The notes beneath the pieces are model-generated. The model was given only the letters and a program-made list of their open reading frames with translations, had not been told where the DNA came from and searched no databases. Positions 12,533-25,811 of a DNA stretch of 48,244 bases are shown here, piece after piece; within the stretch, counting starts at the first letter, position 1; each line of letters begins with the position of its first letter. The position numbers and the translations under genes were made by a program. The stretch covers positions 1 to 48,244 of the forward strand of contig CAXKVR010000340.1 of NCBI GenBank assembly GCA_964058845.1. Direction: 5' to 3'. The DNA comes from Carex sylvatica (lineage: Eukaryota > Streptophyta > Magnoliopsida > Poales > Cyperaceae).

Positions 12533-12610
12533 GGAACCTCTTATATTTAAATAGACAACTAATTTGAATGAGGAACCTCTTATGTTTAAATAGACAACAA
12601 ATTTAAATGA
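12533..12610. repeat. 39-bp tandem duplication abutting a MITE
   Basis: Two adjacent copies of a 39-bp unit (12533-12571 and 12572-12610), sharing AGGAACCTCTTAT and TTTAAATAGACAAC, with a few substitutions between them. The second copy runs into the left border of the MITE at 12609. Confidence 0.7.
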
Positions 12611-13004
12611 GGATTCAAATGTCTCTATTTTTTTGTGTCTCATGTCTTTATTTTTTAAAAACTTTAATAACTTCAAATTTAAAACTTAAAAGTTAAAATA
12701 AAATTGTTAGATATGATATACATTACTTTATCTAAGCACGTGTAAAAAATTATAACATTTCAATTTTGTTTTGGTTGTCATCAAGAGCTTATAAAAACGT
12801 ATTAATGCGGATAATTTCTAGACGTCGATTTTTCAACTTATTAATTCACATATAAACAAAACCAAAATGTGATAATTTTTATGAGTACATAAAGAAAATA
12901 ACATAGATCAAATCTAACGGTTTTACTTTGACGTTTATAATTTAAATTTTGTGTTATTTACGTTTTAAAAATGAAAGCATGATGGAGACATTTGAACCCT
13001 CCTC
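12609..13004. mobile_element. Foldback MULE-type MITE, copy 2
   Basis: A 396-bp relative of the element at 291-711 with shared internal blocks (AACTTATTAATTCACAT-type and ATAATTTCTAGACGTCG-type sequence). The left end is GAGGATTCAAATGTCTC; the right end on the opposite strand is GAGGAGGGTTCAAATGTC. Flanking 9-mers AATTTAAAT (12600-12608) and AATTTCAAT (13005-13013) match at 8 of 9 positions, consistent with a MULE target duplication that has since mutated. It is non-coding. Confidence 0.75.
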
Positions 13005-13097
13005 AATTTCAATCGCTTGATTGAAATTTATTAAGAGCTAATTATACTCAGGTAGGTAACTGGGACAACCCATATCAATCCAAATACGTATCATTTC

Positions 13098-13485
13098 GGT
13101 TAGTATGATATTGGTATCATATAACACCAACTCTTAAATTTATTGGATAAATTTCAAATGATTAATTCAAACCGTTCAAACTGATTTACTTTACGAGTGA
13201 TGCATTTACATATAAAAAAATATTATTTTTTCTAATTATTTTAGTATAAAGTCAAGCAGTCAAAAATATTAAAAAATAAATACATAAAATTAACTTTAAA
13301 AAATTTCATATTTGACCGCTTGACTTGATACTAAATGAATTCAAAAGATTATAAAATTTGCATATAAACACACAACTAATGAAGTAGATCAGTTTGAATG
13401 ATTAAGATTCACCATTTAAAGTCGTTTCAATAGGTATTAAAGTTTGTGTTATTTAGATTGAAATGACACTGATATCATACTAGCC
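13098..13485. mobile_element. Foldback DNA element, unclassified
   Basis: A 388-bp near-palindrome. The left arm begins GGTTAGTATGATATTGGT and the inverse of the right arm begins GGCTAGTATGATATCAGT. Both arms contain AAGTCAAGC(A/G)GTCAAA toward the centre, a motif also present in the MITE at 41123-41549. No clean target duplication is seen, so the family is uncertain. Confidence 0.6.
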
Positions 13486-14298
13486 GGGCTCCATGAAATT
13501 GTAAAGACTAAAATGCATAACAAATTCTTTCATATAATATTTTACTGCAATTCTTGCAAAATATCACACTAGTTATTAGAAAAGTAATCTTCTTCTTTTT
13601 TTTACAAAAATGCTTTAAAAAAACTGAACTGCAAAAACATGAATAGAGACAGAGTAATTAACATTAGACAGTAGAATAATTGTATATATTCTATCGTCTA
13701 ACAATTGTATTAAAAATGGAAAACTTTTACAACACCTTTAAACCGCAGCTAATTAACATTAGACATGGTAGAATTGTAGAAAAATTAAATGAATTACAAA
13801 AAAAGTTTTTTTTTTGTTTAAATAATTCGCGCATATAAAAATTTAAACAGTTAAAATATAAAAAACAGCAGATTTATTTTCCGTTTGCAAAAGTATGTTC
13901 CTCATTAATTTGTTTTGCTGAATACCATTTCGGACAAGTACCTTCAATTGAAATTGTCATCTTTGCCGAATTGTTTATTTGCACCATTTAAAAATAATAA
14001 AATTATATTTCAATTATAACGACAAATATTACGTAAAATTTAAAATTAAAAAATAAAGAAAAATAAATGTCAGAATTAAACGCCAACCTAGTCTACGTGT
14101 GACCTCTAGTAGTGACACGCAGATTAATTTGTTAAGTTCCGAAATTTTAAAAAATGCAGACTAATTGTTAAGTTTCAAAATTTTAAGAAATGAAGACTTT
14201 TTTATTTTTTTTAGAAACGCTACAAATAAAAGTAATTCAGAAACCGACGAAATATTTTTTTTTTTATTAAAAACAAAATTAAAGGTGTCAGCGGGAGT
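13486..14298. other. AT-rich spacer
   Basis: No gene or domain recognised; homopolymer A/T runs only. The last 8 bases (14291-14298) are the target duplication of the following hAT-type element. Confidence 0.45.
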
Positions 14299-14953
14299 TA
14301 GGGGTGTCAATGGGTACAATACGGATAGGGTGGAACCATTTTCATATCCATATCCACTAAGAATTGATCTTACCCATATCCTACCTATACTTATTAAGAA
14401 TATACATTACCCTATCCTACCCATAGCTATTAAACTAGCGGGTAACGAAACGGTAACGGATGAATAATGAATAATATAATTGTAATAGTTTTATTATTTT
14501 TACAAATAAATCATCGAAACGTATCATGTCATATATATGGAATAACAATTACTAATATAAAATTAAAATACAAATATACAATCAATTCTAAATAATATTT
14601 TTTATGAAGTAAACAAAAAATCAAAATCACAAATATTTCTTTTAACAAATTCAATTTGTTAACTAAATAACAAAACATTCAAATAAAAAATAGAATGTTT
14701 AGCATAATATTATTCTTTCAATAAAATACATACATTTTCTCATAATATAATTTATTTTATATAATTACTCGTTATTCAATGGGTATGAAATAGTCTTTAT
14801 TCATATTCATATTCATACCTATTTATTCAATAAAAAATAATTCTTATTCAGACTCATATTCAATAAATTAATAAAAATAATCTTATCCATATTTATCTAA
14901 TTAAATACGATATGGATGGATAAATGGGTAAACGGGTGTCACTAACACACCTA
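14299..14953. mobile_element. Non-autonomous hAT-type element
   Basis: A 655-bp element starting TAGGGGTGTCAATGGGTA and ending (opposite strand) TAGGTGTGTTAGTG. It is flanked by 8-mers GCGGGAGT (14291-14298) and TCGGGAGT (14954-14961), matching at 7 of 8 positions. An 8-bp duplication with short imperfect termini starting TAGGGGTGTCAA is typical of plant hAT relatives. Subterminal regions are rich in ATGGGTA/TACCCAT and TATCC repeats, as expected of hAT transposase-binding regions. It is non-coding; the 100-codon frame overlapping its left part has no homology. Confidence 0.75.
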
Positions 14954-16065
14954 TCGGGAGTGAAAGTGTGATACTTATTTTGTTGGAATAATTTAATAGG
15001 CTCATTTATTTGTTGCTCGCGAATCGCGATCCACCTGGCACCTGCTCTCCAATTAAGGATTTTTTGCGGCGCTTCAAGGTGCATCTCATTGTAAGCCATT
15101 TATTATCTTATATTACTATATTAGAATAAATAAAAATGCTGACTTTGGCTTTGGCCCATACAGAAACACCGAATAATTTAGTGTTTGTGTTATGAAATGA
15201 GATTAAACTTATTTTTAATATTATGAATAAAATCCAGCAGTCTCATCAGGGGTGAATTCAGAAAATTTATCAGGAGGAAAAAAAAAAAATCAAATCAAAT
15301 TTAAAACCATTAACTAACTGTGTACTCTATAAAAAATAATATTTTGACTTATACTTTTCAATACTCTCACTTGTAATTTATGATGCTCTAACTTATAACT
15401 ATAACCCGAATTACAAATTAAATATTAGAAGGGAGGGTTTGGGGGCAAAAAAAATTTCAAATAGAAACAAAGTCAATCAAACCCAATAATTCTTTGCTAA
15501 AATTCAAAATCTAGAAAAATAACTGCCCCTCCATGTACATCTCTCCTAAGTCTCACGGCATCATAACAACAACAACAACAACAACAAAAAAAAAAAAACT
15601 AAAATTCTGATCTGCTACACAAAACATTCCGTATAGGCACTACAAGAACTCTACTGATCTGTTGACAGGTGCAATTCACGTGGTACCACAGCCCAACACA
15701 ATTAACATGAGTTCAACAAAAACTGCTAAAATAAAAACGAACTCAAATCCTCTGTTTTCTGGGTGCAGAAAATTTATGCTCCTCAATTACTGTACGTAAA
15801 GCCGGTCATAGATAAAGAAAGCTGGTCATTATTTATTTTTGAACTGAGAGTCTATTTCGGACCCACATGCAATGACTCTGAAGACAGAGAATTCGGTTCC
15901 AATAAAAAGACATTGGCTTATTGTTGTAAGATATAAGGAATACTTTTGGCATTTAATTCACTGAAAGTCTTAATTTCAAAGAATTTTAACATATATGCAA
16001 GGTCTATAACAATTTTTTTAATATACTTTTTGATATATAGAAGCTGTTCTATGATAAATCAAAAT
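14954..16065. other. AT-rich spacer with an (AAC)n microsatellite
   Basis: A short (CAA)n/(AAC)n tract followed by an A run lies at about 15566-15598. No gene is recognised. The minus-strand frame at 14893-15099 overlaps the hAT end and has no domain. Confidence 0.45.
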
Positions 16066-16275
16066 GAGGAGAGTTTAAATATTTTTATTTTTGTGTATTT
16101 ATCATGCCTTTATTTTTAAATTAATAATAAAAATTCTACAATTTATATGTCAAATTAAAACAGTTATCTATATTATTTTCACTACTTGCATATAAAAAAT
16201 TATCACTTTTCATTTTTCCTTTTGTATGAATCAACAAGTTGAAAAAATTAACGTCCATAATTTATTCACATCAAG
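16066..16275. mobile_element. Truncated MULE-type MITE, copy 3
   Basis: It starts GAGGAGAGTTTAAAT and follows the inverted half of the 291-711 element, including the AAAAAATTATCACTTTTCATTTT-like block and AATCAACAAGTTGAAAAA, then similarity stops near 16275. Only one arm and the centre remain, so there is no paired target duplication. Confidence 0.6.
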
Positions 16276-17931
16276 GAGCGGATGCAGACTTTCGAATTAT
16301 GAGGTCAAGGAGTTATTTTCACAAAATATATGGAATCAGTTTACAGTATTTATAGTATTTCTGTATTTTTCTCTAAAAATATATCAAAATCAGAATAGTA
16401 TTGATACCTTCTATCAATTTTGAACCAAAAGAACAAATAAAAAAGGAAACAAGGAAGAGCGCATATATTGTGCGATGTTTTTTATTACGGGTTGGACTTT
16501 AAAGCTCATATTAGAGGGACTTTTTCTGGCTTTTTATGAAATGAGTTTTCATAATGGACGAAGTATTGTAAATCCTTATGTATTCCAAAAAAAGAATGAC
16601 TTCCATGGATTTCTAGCAAGAAGTGAAGTCCGATATCAGGTTCGCGGAATGGAGGCGAACAGGAGGAGAAGAGCGGCGAATGGAGGCGAACGGTGAGGGG
16701 AAGAATGGAGGAATCCATCGGCGAAAATGGTGACAGTGGAACAACAGCGGAGGAGGAACGGGGACAGGAAGGGAAGAAGGGGAGAGGAACTTTTCCGTTG
16801 ACTGGCAGCTCAAAGAAGTAGCGTATAGCAGCGACCAGCAGCGCGATTTGCAAGGACTTTGCAAGCTTGCAAATTCTAAAAGCTCGCGTTTATGAAATTA
16901 CCTCTCCATCGATGTCTTGCGAATTTGACCTTTGCAAGCGTAATTGTGAGCCGATGGAGATGCTCTCAGTATCAGATACGTATTTAGTATGGATACAATT
17001 GCCTACATGAAGTATTAAAGTAGCACAGATCATTGAAGTAGTGTTCTTTGTATCTGTTTAGTGAAGGCAAATAAATCTGTAGCCAAAATCATTATTACAT
17101 GGACTTACGAGATGGAGATGTTGTCTTGAGAACAGTTTGAAATAGTGAAATTTCTTATGTTTATTTTATTTCTCATACTTATAAAAGTAGAAAGAAAGTC
17201 TTAGTAGACATCAACAGGAAAAATAATTCAATGTTAAGTGAGTGCATTTATGAAACTTCCGAGAATTTAATGATTCCTTTTTCCACCACTAAATCCTATG
17301 AAAATTGGTGGTCTATTACTTGTCTGGAATTTTTTAACATTTTCTTTAAATTGTTATTCAGCTAATTTAATCTTTTATTTTTATTTTTTTTGCCTCGTAT
17401 GGAACCTATGAATGTTTTGTGATAGACAAACTATTTGGTGAATATTGCATTAAATGATTTGCAAAATTTTATGCGTCATCTCTTTTTTTTTTTTAATTAT
17501 GCATTATCAAATAATACTCAAAGCGTATAAATATGATAGACAAACTATCCAACAAAGCACCAACAAACTTAATTCTATTTTTTTTTTAAATTGATTTGAG
17601 AAATATTTTTAAGATTGCCAAACATTATATATCAAGGGCATTAGCTGTCTGCTACACTGTCCACGTCTATACTGGCCCCACACCGATTTTGTATACACTA
17701 CAAAACGACCATGTTATAGGCTGAACCGTAATTATCATTAATTTATCTACCTACTCAAAGCTGGTATCTTCAAATAGTTAAAATACACAAATATACAAGA
17801 GATAACTCAGAGAATCAATGGGCGAACAATACACTCAATAAAAAAGCCATTGCCCAAAAAAAAAGATTAAAAAAACCAAAATATTGAAGAAAATAAAAGC
17901 CTCAAGAAAAAAAGAAAAGAAAAGAAAATCA
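16276..17931. other. Spacer with a purine-rich GC island
   Basis: The 16610-16800 segment is unusually G/A-rich compared with its flanks, and is followed near 16860-16965 by sequence that on the minus strand reads GAGCATCTCCATCGG. That motif resembles common plant DNA-transposon termini. Overlapping frames of 73-115 codons here have no recognisable domain. The far end (17700-17931) is probably the 3' UTR of TPLATE. Confidence 0.35.
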
Positions 17932-20900
17932 TTATGCTTTGACAGGCTTCTCCTTGCATAACACATGCCACTCCTGCAAAACTGCAGCCTGCAGGGCCCG
18001 ATGCTCAGCTTCTTCGGCCGTAAGTTTAAACAAAGTAGAGGGGCCCTTAGGTTTCCCATCCTCACCAATCTCTTCCTCTTTCTTCTTCTCCTCTTCCTCT
18101 TCTTTCTCCTTCTCTTCCTCCTCCTCAGGCTTCGGCTTCGGCTTGGCTGCCTTGAGAAGTGCAATTCTCTCCATTGATATTCTCAGCCTCTCGGCAGCTG
18201 CAGCCTTGACCTCATCCTCTGGCATATACTCAACCCCACCGTCAGTTATGTCATCAAGCCAGCCCTGAAATTTGGGATGTCATTGGGATCTTCACATAGC
18301 TTTTTATATTTTTCCCTCGTAGATAATTAAGGGAAAAACTGAAAACACAATTTGTGTATCTTGGCAAATTTATTGAAAATCAGTTCCATTAGAAAAATTC
18401 TTAATACATCTATTTATAGAGTCATCTAAATAAAATTCAATACAAGGGAGTTAAATTGTAGGTGGGCTGGGCAAGTGGATGGGACCTGTACCATCACAAA
18501 ATTTGGAAAGAATCATTGAGGTTTTTTAAGCTGGATATACAGGTACAGTCAGCTTGGGTTATCCATGAACATCTTCAATAAATTTACCAAAAAGCATTTC
18601 CACCTATAACTTATCGTATTCTAACAGATACACGAGAATTACTTAATTTATGATGAGGTTATTAACATATTCATTAACAGATGCAGTGCATGTTTTCACA
18701 ACTGTGGGGGCAGGTACAGGTGGGACCCACATAACATACCAAATATCTAGGTTAGGTGGGGTTAACTACCAATTGACATCCATACCATACCTGCAAGTCA
18801 GAGCCAATTTGGGTCGTGATGGAGGCATCAGATGCGCGCACCACAAACTTGCATATCATGGTTGTGGTCTCATCGCCAAGGTCAACATTTCGGCTCACCT
18901 CACTGGCACCAAAGATCATCAGTCCCACAAACCCGCCAAACCAAGTCTTAGCAGCATAACACAACTGCAATTACAATGAGAAAAATCACCACAACTCTCA
19001 ATACATAATATTGGTATCCTGTATGATAATCTACAATCAATTTTAATTCTTTGGAAGATAAATTTTATCCTGCAAAACTTTTCATGCCAACAGATAGCCC
19101 TGTCTCATGATGCACCATTTAAATACAATTACCTCTTCATCTAATATGCCATACTTTACTATTTTATTGCAACATGCCTCACTTGGGACATACCTTTCTG
19201 TATCGGAAGCAATGTTCACTTTCCTGTCATCACTAGTCAAGCTCTTTTTTTGTAGATTAATTTGGTTACTAAGAACTATTTGTAAATGAAAGAAGCAAGG
19301 TAATTATCGCTGGGAAATTGTGGCTTGCTAAGTTGCCCTAGGTGAACTTCTGGTCCCCCTTTTTTTGTGGACACCAGTGGTGATCAAGTTTATAATTTTG
19401 TTATAACAATATAGTTGATCTGCTGACATATTCTGATTGGCGGATTGCATACATAATGGACCTCCATGCATATGGCATTGAACTAACCTATTGAAGTTGT
19501 TCGACTTGCATAGTGCAATGGTTCAGCGTTTCATAGAATCAGAATTATGCCTACAGATTATGATGAACCATCCTTGTATGATGGTCAGCCTATGAGTTTT
19601 AATAATTCAACATACACATTATTAGGTTGAATCGATCCACAAAACTTGAGGTGAAACAGAAATTAAGGAAGAAATAAAAGTAATAGACATTCATTTGAGA
19701 TAAACATGAGGAAAAATGAAGCAGCAAAGGCAAGAAATGGGCCTTCAGCCTCTAGGCAAAAAATAATCAGGTGATATAGGAAAAAAAAAAAATCAAATGG
19801 AAGTACTAAAAAAAACAATAATACTTACTTGGAACCCAGCAACTGTCCTGATGAAATGTGAGCACACCTGATGGAATGGCTTAGTCGAGAGAGATTTCAA
19901 CCCGCTAAGGAAAGGTGAAGTGTCATACTGTTGTGCAGCTGTGGCCTTGAACCCACTACCCTCGTATATATATGTACCTGTATGCTCCAGTATGGCTGGG
20001 AGGCCAGGCCAGAGGCGGAAGTACTCTACGGGAGAGCAGTTGTATGGCATGAGCAGCTCCGTCAGGGGTATTTTGTACGGCTGACACCGAAGGATTATGG
20101 GCTCACCTAGCTCCGGTCTCATGGCCCGCTTCTGTTTGACAATCTGGGCATCTTCCTCCGCATAGTCTCCTTCGTAGTCTGTGCGGGTCCCATAGTATGG
20201 GTAGTAAAGCACCTGGACCCACAGAGCGCATCTCTCGAAGTGGGATACTCCGACTGTCACACTGCTAAGGATAGGGTCCTGAATTTTTTTTTTACGAAAA
20301 AGTGAGCATAAATTATTTTGATGTTTCAACACCTAAACCTTTCTTTGAAAATTTGTTAACTAGGAAATAACAGATAAACTTAAGCTGGTTTGGAGAAATC
20401 TCATCCCCCCTGTAAAATACTACCAATTTTATTTCAAAACTATTGAGTTTTCTTTTCTAAGCTCCATGGAACAAAAACCAAGACTGTTAGTATATAGAAA
20501 TCCACAAAGTTGGTGCAAGGATTGCTTAAGGTAATACAATGAGTATTGCATAAGCCCAGCTGACAAGCAACCTGGTTAACCAAGGAGTCCAAACCCAACA
20601 AAACTCCATCAGGAAAAAAAAAAAAAAAAAAAAAAACAGAAAAGAGGTAAGTGCCTATCAATACCCATTAATACCATGAATACTGCACCTAGCACAGTTG
20701 GCTAAGGCATTACCCACCGTGTAGGGTCACAGCTTCAAAACCCAGTGCCTAACACTAGGGATTTGACTCGTATCTCATGCTCAAGAAAAAGACTTATTAC
20801 TACCTTGACTGTTATTATATTACAAGAAACCAAAGATAATCGATCTGAGCTGTAAAAATACCTGAGAGACAAGATTTCGCAAGTGTCTGACAGTGCGGGA

Positions 20901-23900
20901 GAATCCATCCATGTAATACAAAGATCCTGATACCCCAACTTTGATGTCAACCCGATTGAGCTCCAGCTCAGTCAAATTTAGTAACTGAAAATTGAGAAAT
21001 GCTTGAATCAACACTATTGGAGCCTCTTTTTTTTGGGAAGAGACAGATTTCTCTTGTTTGTTATTACTTGGTTTAACTAGCACCATTTGGAGACTGGTTT
21101 CTATTATTTTTCTTCTGAGGGTCTTGCAGATAGAATCGAAAAACATAAATAAGCATTTCGGGGTCTTTGGAATTACAAAGACTGCATTGCTATCCTTCGT
21201 CACCTCTTTCTCACATGTTCTTCTCTCAAAAACTCTAGTTACTAAAACCTACTACCATCTGTATGTTCGGGGTCCAACTAATACAGTCACAGAGATATGG
21301 TCCAACTTTATCTTAGCTGCAATTAAAACACACTTGAGAAAAAGAAATATAATAGAAACCTTTAAATGAAGGGTGATCCTTCCATCTGTGGGGTCTGACA
21401 GATGGTATCCTTCAATAAAGCAGGGGTCACTGCTGCCAGTCAGGACTTGTGATTTTGGAGCCACTTTGTGATTACTCGACGATATACCTTTTGTCAGAAG
21501 AAGGGACAGTATGCTTGGGTTTGGTCTCCATAGCTCATGAATGGCCTTGTGCACTAACCCTTCCAGTTTCCTGTCTTGGGCAGCTGATGCCTCTGAGAAT
21601 TGCACTGTTAGTTTGTGGTGGCTAAAAGGGTAGTCTCCTGTGGCTTCGCCTACACCTGCCCATCTGGAATTTTAAACCAGAACAAAAGAATAAATCAAAA
21701 TTACAAATCCCACCCCTTACTCTATTCACTTCAACGAGTCCGGCATAAATTGCAAGATTATGCATTGGCACAATAAAGAGGCAAAAAAAAAAATCTCTAA
21801 ATAGCTTTTGATTCTTCAATTTTGCTTGATTGATTTGGTTAATTCACTAATGGAGAGGCTTACAATGGTCTTGCTCTGAGATTCACAATGGATTAAATTT
21901 CCAGAAAAATAATTTCTGTGATATTCGGAATATCAAAAAATGGACTTCCAACAAATTGTTTTCTAGAAAGTCAAAACTGCCAAGTATATAAATCTACCAA
22001 ATCACAGAAATAACGGTCTAATTTTCAAATCTTGCAGAATTACATATTCCTGATATTCAAAAAGCCTCTACTCAAGAAGAGATAAGAGAATTAAAAACAA
22101 GTAATAGAATCAAATGGACACACCTGCTCTCCGTCTTGTTAGTCACATACTTTATTGTCTGCATAATATACCGGGACTGATGCTTTGTGACCGAGTCAGC
22201 AACAGTACTAGCTCTAAACTCTTCAAGCTCCTTAATCAAAAGCTGGCCTGCACGTGCATTCCTTGAGCCCAAGCGTTGAGCACATATGAGCACAGCTTGG
22301 ACATCCTGGAGCCGGTTTGAACCAGAAGATGCAGCAGAGTCTGTGTTGAACAAAACCTTATGTATGTTGGATATTATAATGTTTAATGGGTCCTCCGGGT
22401 CATCAGCCAATAGCGGGTCTAGACCTTCAAGGTCTAGATGCTCAGAAATTGCCCAGACGAGTCGTGCACATATCCTTGGGGTATGTACCTGAAAAGGTGA
22501 AGAAGCTACTCACTTGTAATAGATAGATAGTGCTACTTTAAAAGGATTTTAAGTACTGACATACCATTAAGGTACCAATACTTAAATAAATAACGAACTC
22601 ACGATGTAAATCACAAAAAAAGAAGGTCAAGAAAAAAATAAATAACCTCACGAAGATCCTTGATAAGTTGCAGTTGTAAATTTCTCAACCGGGTCTCATT
22701 CAAAATCTGGTCTTGTGATGCACCCGCCTTTATAGTCTTCACACCACCCCTTGTATCATATATGTGGCAAAGCCTCACAAGTAACTTAAGGTAACAATCT
22801 ATTGCATAGGTTCTTCCATCACAGTCCCACAGCACACAAGGCCGGCACACCTCTACCACATCTAAGGCTGGCTCGGTCCAGCTCAAGGCACCATACCCTG
22901 TACCGTAAGCTAATGCGCCAATCACCCTGCTCTCTGTACCTGATATGAACAAAATGTCAAGTGCAAGTTAAGCAAAATGAGGCTGAGTTATCAAAATAAA
23001 CAGCAAGTGAGTTCAGATCAACAAATAGGAGTTGCCTTATATATAATTTATTGCCAAAAATTACACTTAACTCCCCACCCCCTCTTACAAATTGACTGAA
23101 TATAGTAGACACAATCTGACATATATGTTTTCCTTCAATTCTTTTCCTAATTTATTCTATGATTTTAGTCTGGTAGTTTGAACTTCCGAGTTCTCTAAAA
23201 CCAAGATCAGCAAGTATTGTGTCGGGTCCTAGCCAACATATGCCAGTACAGCACCGTAGCTGACCTGATAGCAGGGTCCAAGGCCACCACAGATCTACTA
23301 GTACCTGAGTGTTTTTCCTCTGGTAGAGGAAGAGATAGCTGAAAGCAACTCTCAACCAATGAGGCAACAAGCTCCTCCCTGAAAAGGCTCTTGCTTGTAA
23401 TGCTATTAAGATCATCCTTGACTCTTGTATCCTCAAATAGCGAGGTCACATCGGTTCCAGGCAAGGGTTTCTGGCCTCTACGAACACTCTCCTTTGCAAA
23501 AAGATCCACACAAAGTGCCGTACGGCAGATGCATGCAAGTGCATGCATGCGATCAGACTCAGCACGCAAGTTTCTCACCATTAGGAGTAGTCTCTTGAAC
23601 AGAGATACCTGACCCCACACAGGTTCAGTTCATTTAGATAAAGCTGAAACACACATAGAATGCAAAATATCTCCTATAGCAGAGATTTAACTATTTTGAC
23701 CCTGCAAGGTAGCCAAAACACTACCTTTACACCGTTCCTCTTGATTATATAACAAAATGTTCAAACCAACTCTTATTTTGGCCTCATTACTGGAGCCAGA
23801 GGATGGACAGTTACTTTGGGAAGCTTTTTAGGACAAATGGTGAAGAAAGCTATCTTAAATTTTCTCTAAGATAGTTCGTGGGGAATTCTTAATTTGCATG

Positions 23901-25811
23901 TTACAAAATGTAGATATTTTGGCATCGTTTAAGTACACAAAATTATCCAAGAGACAGAGTGTTGTTCAGGAGGCATAGTTCAGGCAAAATTTGGAAAGCG
24001 TTTAAAAAGAATTTTAAGGTAACTCAGACATTTTGCAAGGTTGATATTAGGTTTTGCTTCACTGGATAAAACTATTAGGATAAAAAAAAAAGGTACAACA
24101 TACCTGCATGCTGAGATCAAGCAAGTGGAGATTTGCCACAACTGCTCTGACAATCGTCTCTCTCGCAGAAGAAAATTCTTGCCTGTCCCACAGTGTCAAA
24201 ATAGCAATAATTGCTGCCGAAGCCCACTCTGGTTTCCCTCCAGGCACGTCTGCCAGAGACAACATGTTAATCCCGACCTCAAAAATCAAGGGTGGGTCCA
24301 ATGAGCTGAGAAAGGGTAACAGATGTGACACAATGTCAGAAACTCCCACAAGTTTCTCTGCGCTTGATTCTCCTCCAGATGCAGTCGTGGCAGGTTTGTT
24401 ATCACCTGGCCTAGCAATCTCGCGAAGGGTCTCAACGGCACCTGATGCAACACACTTGGCTGCATAAACAAGAGGGAACACAGTTGTGCGGAAGGCCTCA
24501 ACAGGAAGAACACGGGACCTGGAAATTAAGGCACTGCGCTTTGACCATACAAACTCAACAGCTGTTACAACCCATTGGGACCGAATTGCAATAGAGTGGT
24601 CCCCATCAACCAGCTTGTCTCCCGCCAAACGGCTCATTCTCTTTGTTTCTAGCTCCTGAAATTGAGGCAACATTCTTATTGACGGATTGAGCAATTTGTA
24701 ACACTCCCTGTTAACAGAGACTAACAAAATACTACACACAAAATTGTGTATGAATGTACTGGAGCAAGAAGGCACCATGATTTCTCAGCCAAATGTTCAA
24801 GAAAATATATACGTAGCACATGCTATATCACTAATTTGCATACTAGCAAAGTTTCAAAACCAGCATGATCTGCTGTAACTTCATTTTTCCCTGTGCCTAA
24901 ACAGAAGCATACATTGTAATGCTGTACATGGATGTTAACAGAAACCAATAATGATAACTAGCTGTACCAATAGTCCCTAGAAAGTAAGGGTAAGAGTCAA
25001 GGACTCCAGTCTAAGATTTCAGTACCATTTCAGGCAGTGATGGTACCACAATAATGTTCTTGAAATATTGTCAATTGGCATCAGCTGACCAATTCATTTA
25101 ACCTTGTTAGTTGTTCTTGTGAGTGCACCAAAGTCAAACATAATTAACAGCAACCTGAGGTCTTGATTGAAGCTTTGCCATTGACACATGGAAAAAAATA
25201 AATAGATGGAGTAATCATCAGTGCTAGCTAACCTGTAAGAGCCGCCCAAGCGACTCAAAAGCAGACTTGGAAACCGGATCTGACCTGTCAAGGGTTAGTG
25301 TTGCAATCTTCTCCCACCATGACGAAACCCTCGTCAGAAGTGGCGGTGAGGAATGGCACAGAAGCACTAGATCGTCCCTTGCCAGAACCGAGGCAAGTGA
25401 ATCCGCAGCCGCTTGTCTCAAGCTCGCAGATTGCGACCCAAGTGCAGCTGACAACTGTGCATGTGAATCTGACAGCAATCTTGGCAATAGATGTGAAGGC
25501 ACGGAAGGCAACAGCGACAATGCGGCAGCTGCTACATCGGGATCAGGGAAAGAGAGGTCTGAACGGAGGCCAGTGAGGGTTTGGTCCCAGAGGTCGGGAG
25601 GGAGGGGTAGAGAACGGAGGAGGTCGAAGGCGAGCTTCTTGCAGACGGCAGAGGAGGGGGAGGTGACGATCTCCTCAACGACAGTGCGTGCGACAGCAGA
25701 GACGTCTCGACCGGCGGCAGACTGCTGGAGAGATGAGAGGAGAGCGGTAGACTGGCGGAGAGCGTCGTTAGAGCGGAGGTCGCCCTGGATAGACTGGATA
25801 AGGAGGTCCAT
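17932..25811 (-). CDS. TPLATE: TPLATE, subunit of the TPLATE endocytic adaptor complex
   Basis: Ten exons (minus strand): 25811-25233, 24655-24104, 23608-23305, 22939-22647, 22488-22124, 21663-21360, 20984-20862, 20278-19829, 18964-18791, 18264-17932. All junctions keep frame and give 1,158 residues; Arabidopsis TPLATE is about 1,176. Landmarks: start MDLLIQSIQGDLRSNDALRQ; GGKPEWAS and LTLWDRQEFSSARE near residue 340; LFKRLLLMVRNLRAESDRMH at the exon 3 start; GSSDPCFIEGYHL; EGSGFKATAAQQYD; GWLDDITDGGVEYMPEDEVK at 1049. A Glu/Lys-rich tail segment covers about 1089-1118. TPLATE carries an adaptin-like alpha-solenoid and appendage-like domains and works at the plasma membrane in clathrin-mediated endocytosis with TML, TASH3, LOLITA, TWD40 and EH proteins. 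An in-frame ATG at 25868 would add 19 residues; homology favours 25811. The gene looks intact. Confidence 0.95.
20690..20810 (+). mobile_element. Possible tRNA-derived SINE in a TPLATE intron
   Basis: In the intron between exons 7 and 8, TGGCTAAGGCA (20699-20709) resembles a pol III A box and GCTTCAAAACC (20732-20742) a B box, about 22 nt apart. The sequence cannot fold as a normal tRNA as far as I can see. An A run lies on the upstream side (20614-20636), not after it, so a complete SINE is not proven. Confidence 0.35.

Noticed and set aside
16506..16853. 115-codon minus-strand frame
   Set aside because: Pro/Ser-rich translation of the purine-rich strand's complement, no homology recognised; composition alone explains the open frame.
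17835..18268. Several overlapping frames on both strands
   Set aside because: Shadows of the Glu/Lys-rich last exon of TPLATE, where repetitive GAG/AAG codons keep other frames open.
20690..20760. tRNA gene
   Set aside because: A- and B-box-like sequences are present, but I cannot pair an acceptor stem or an anticodon arm; treated as a possible SINE only.
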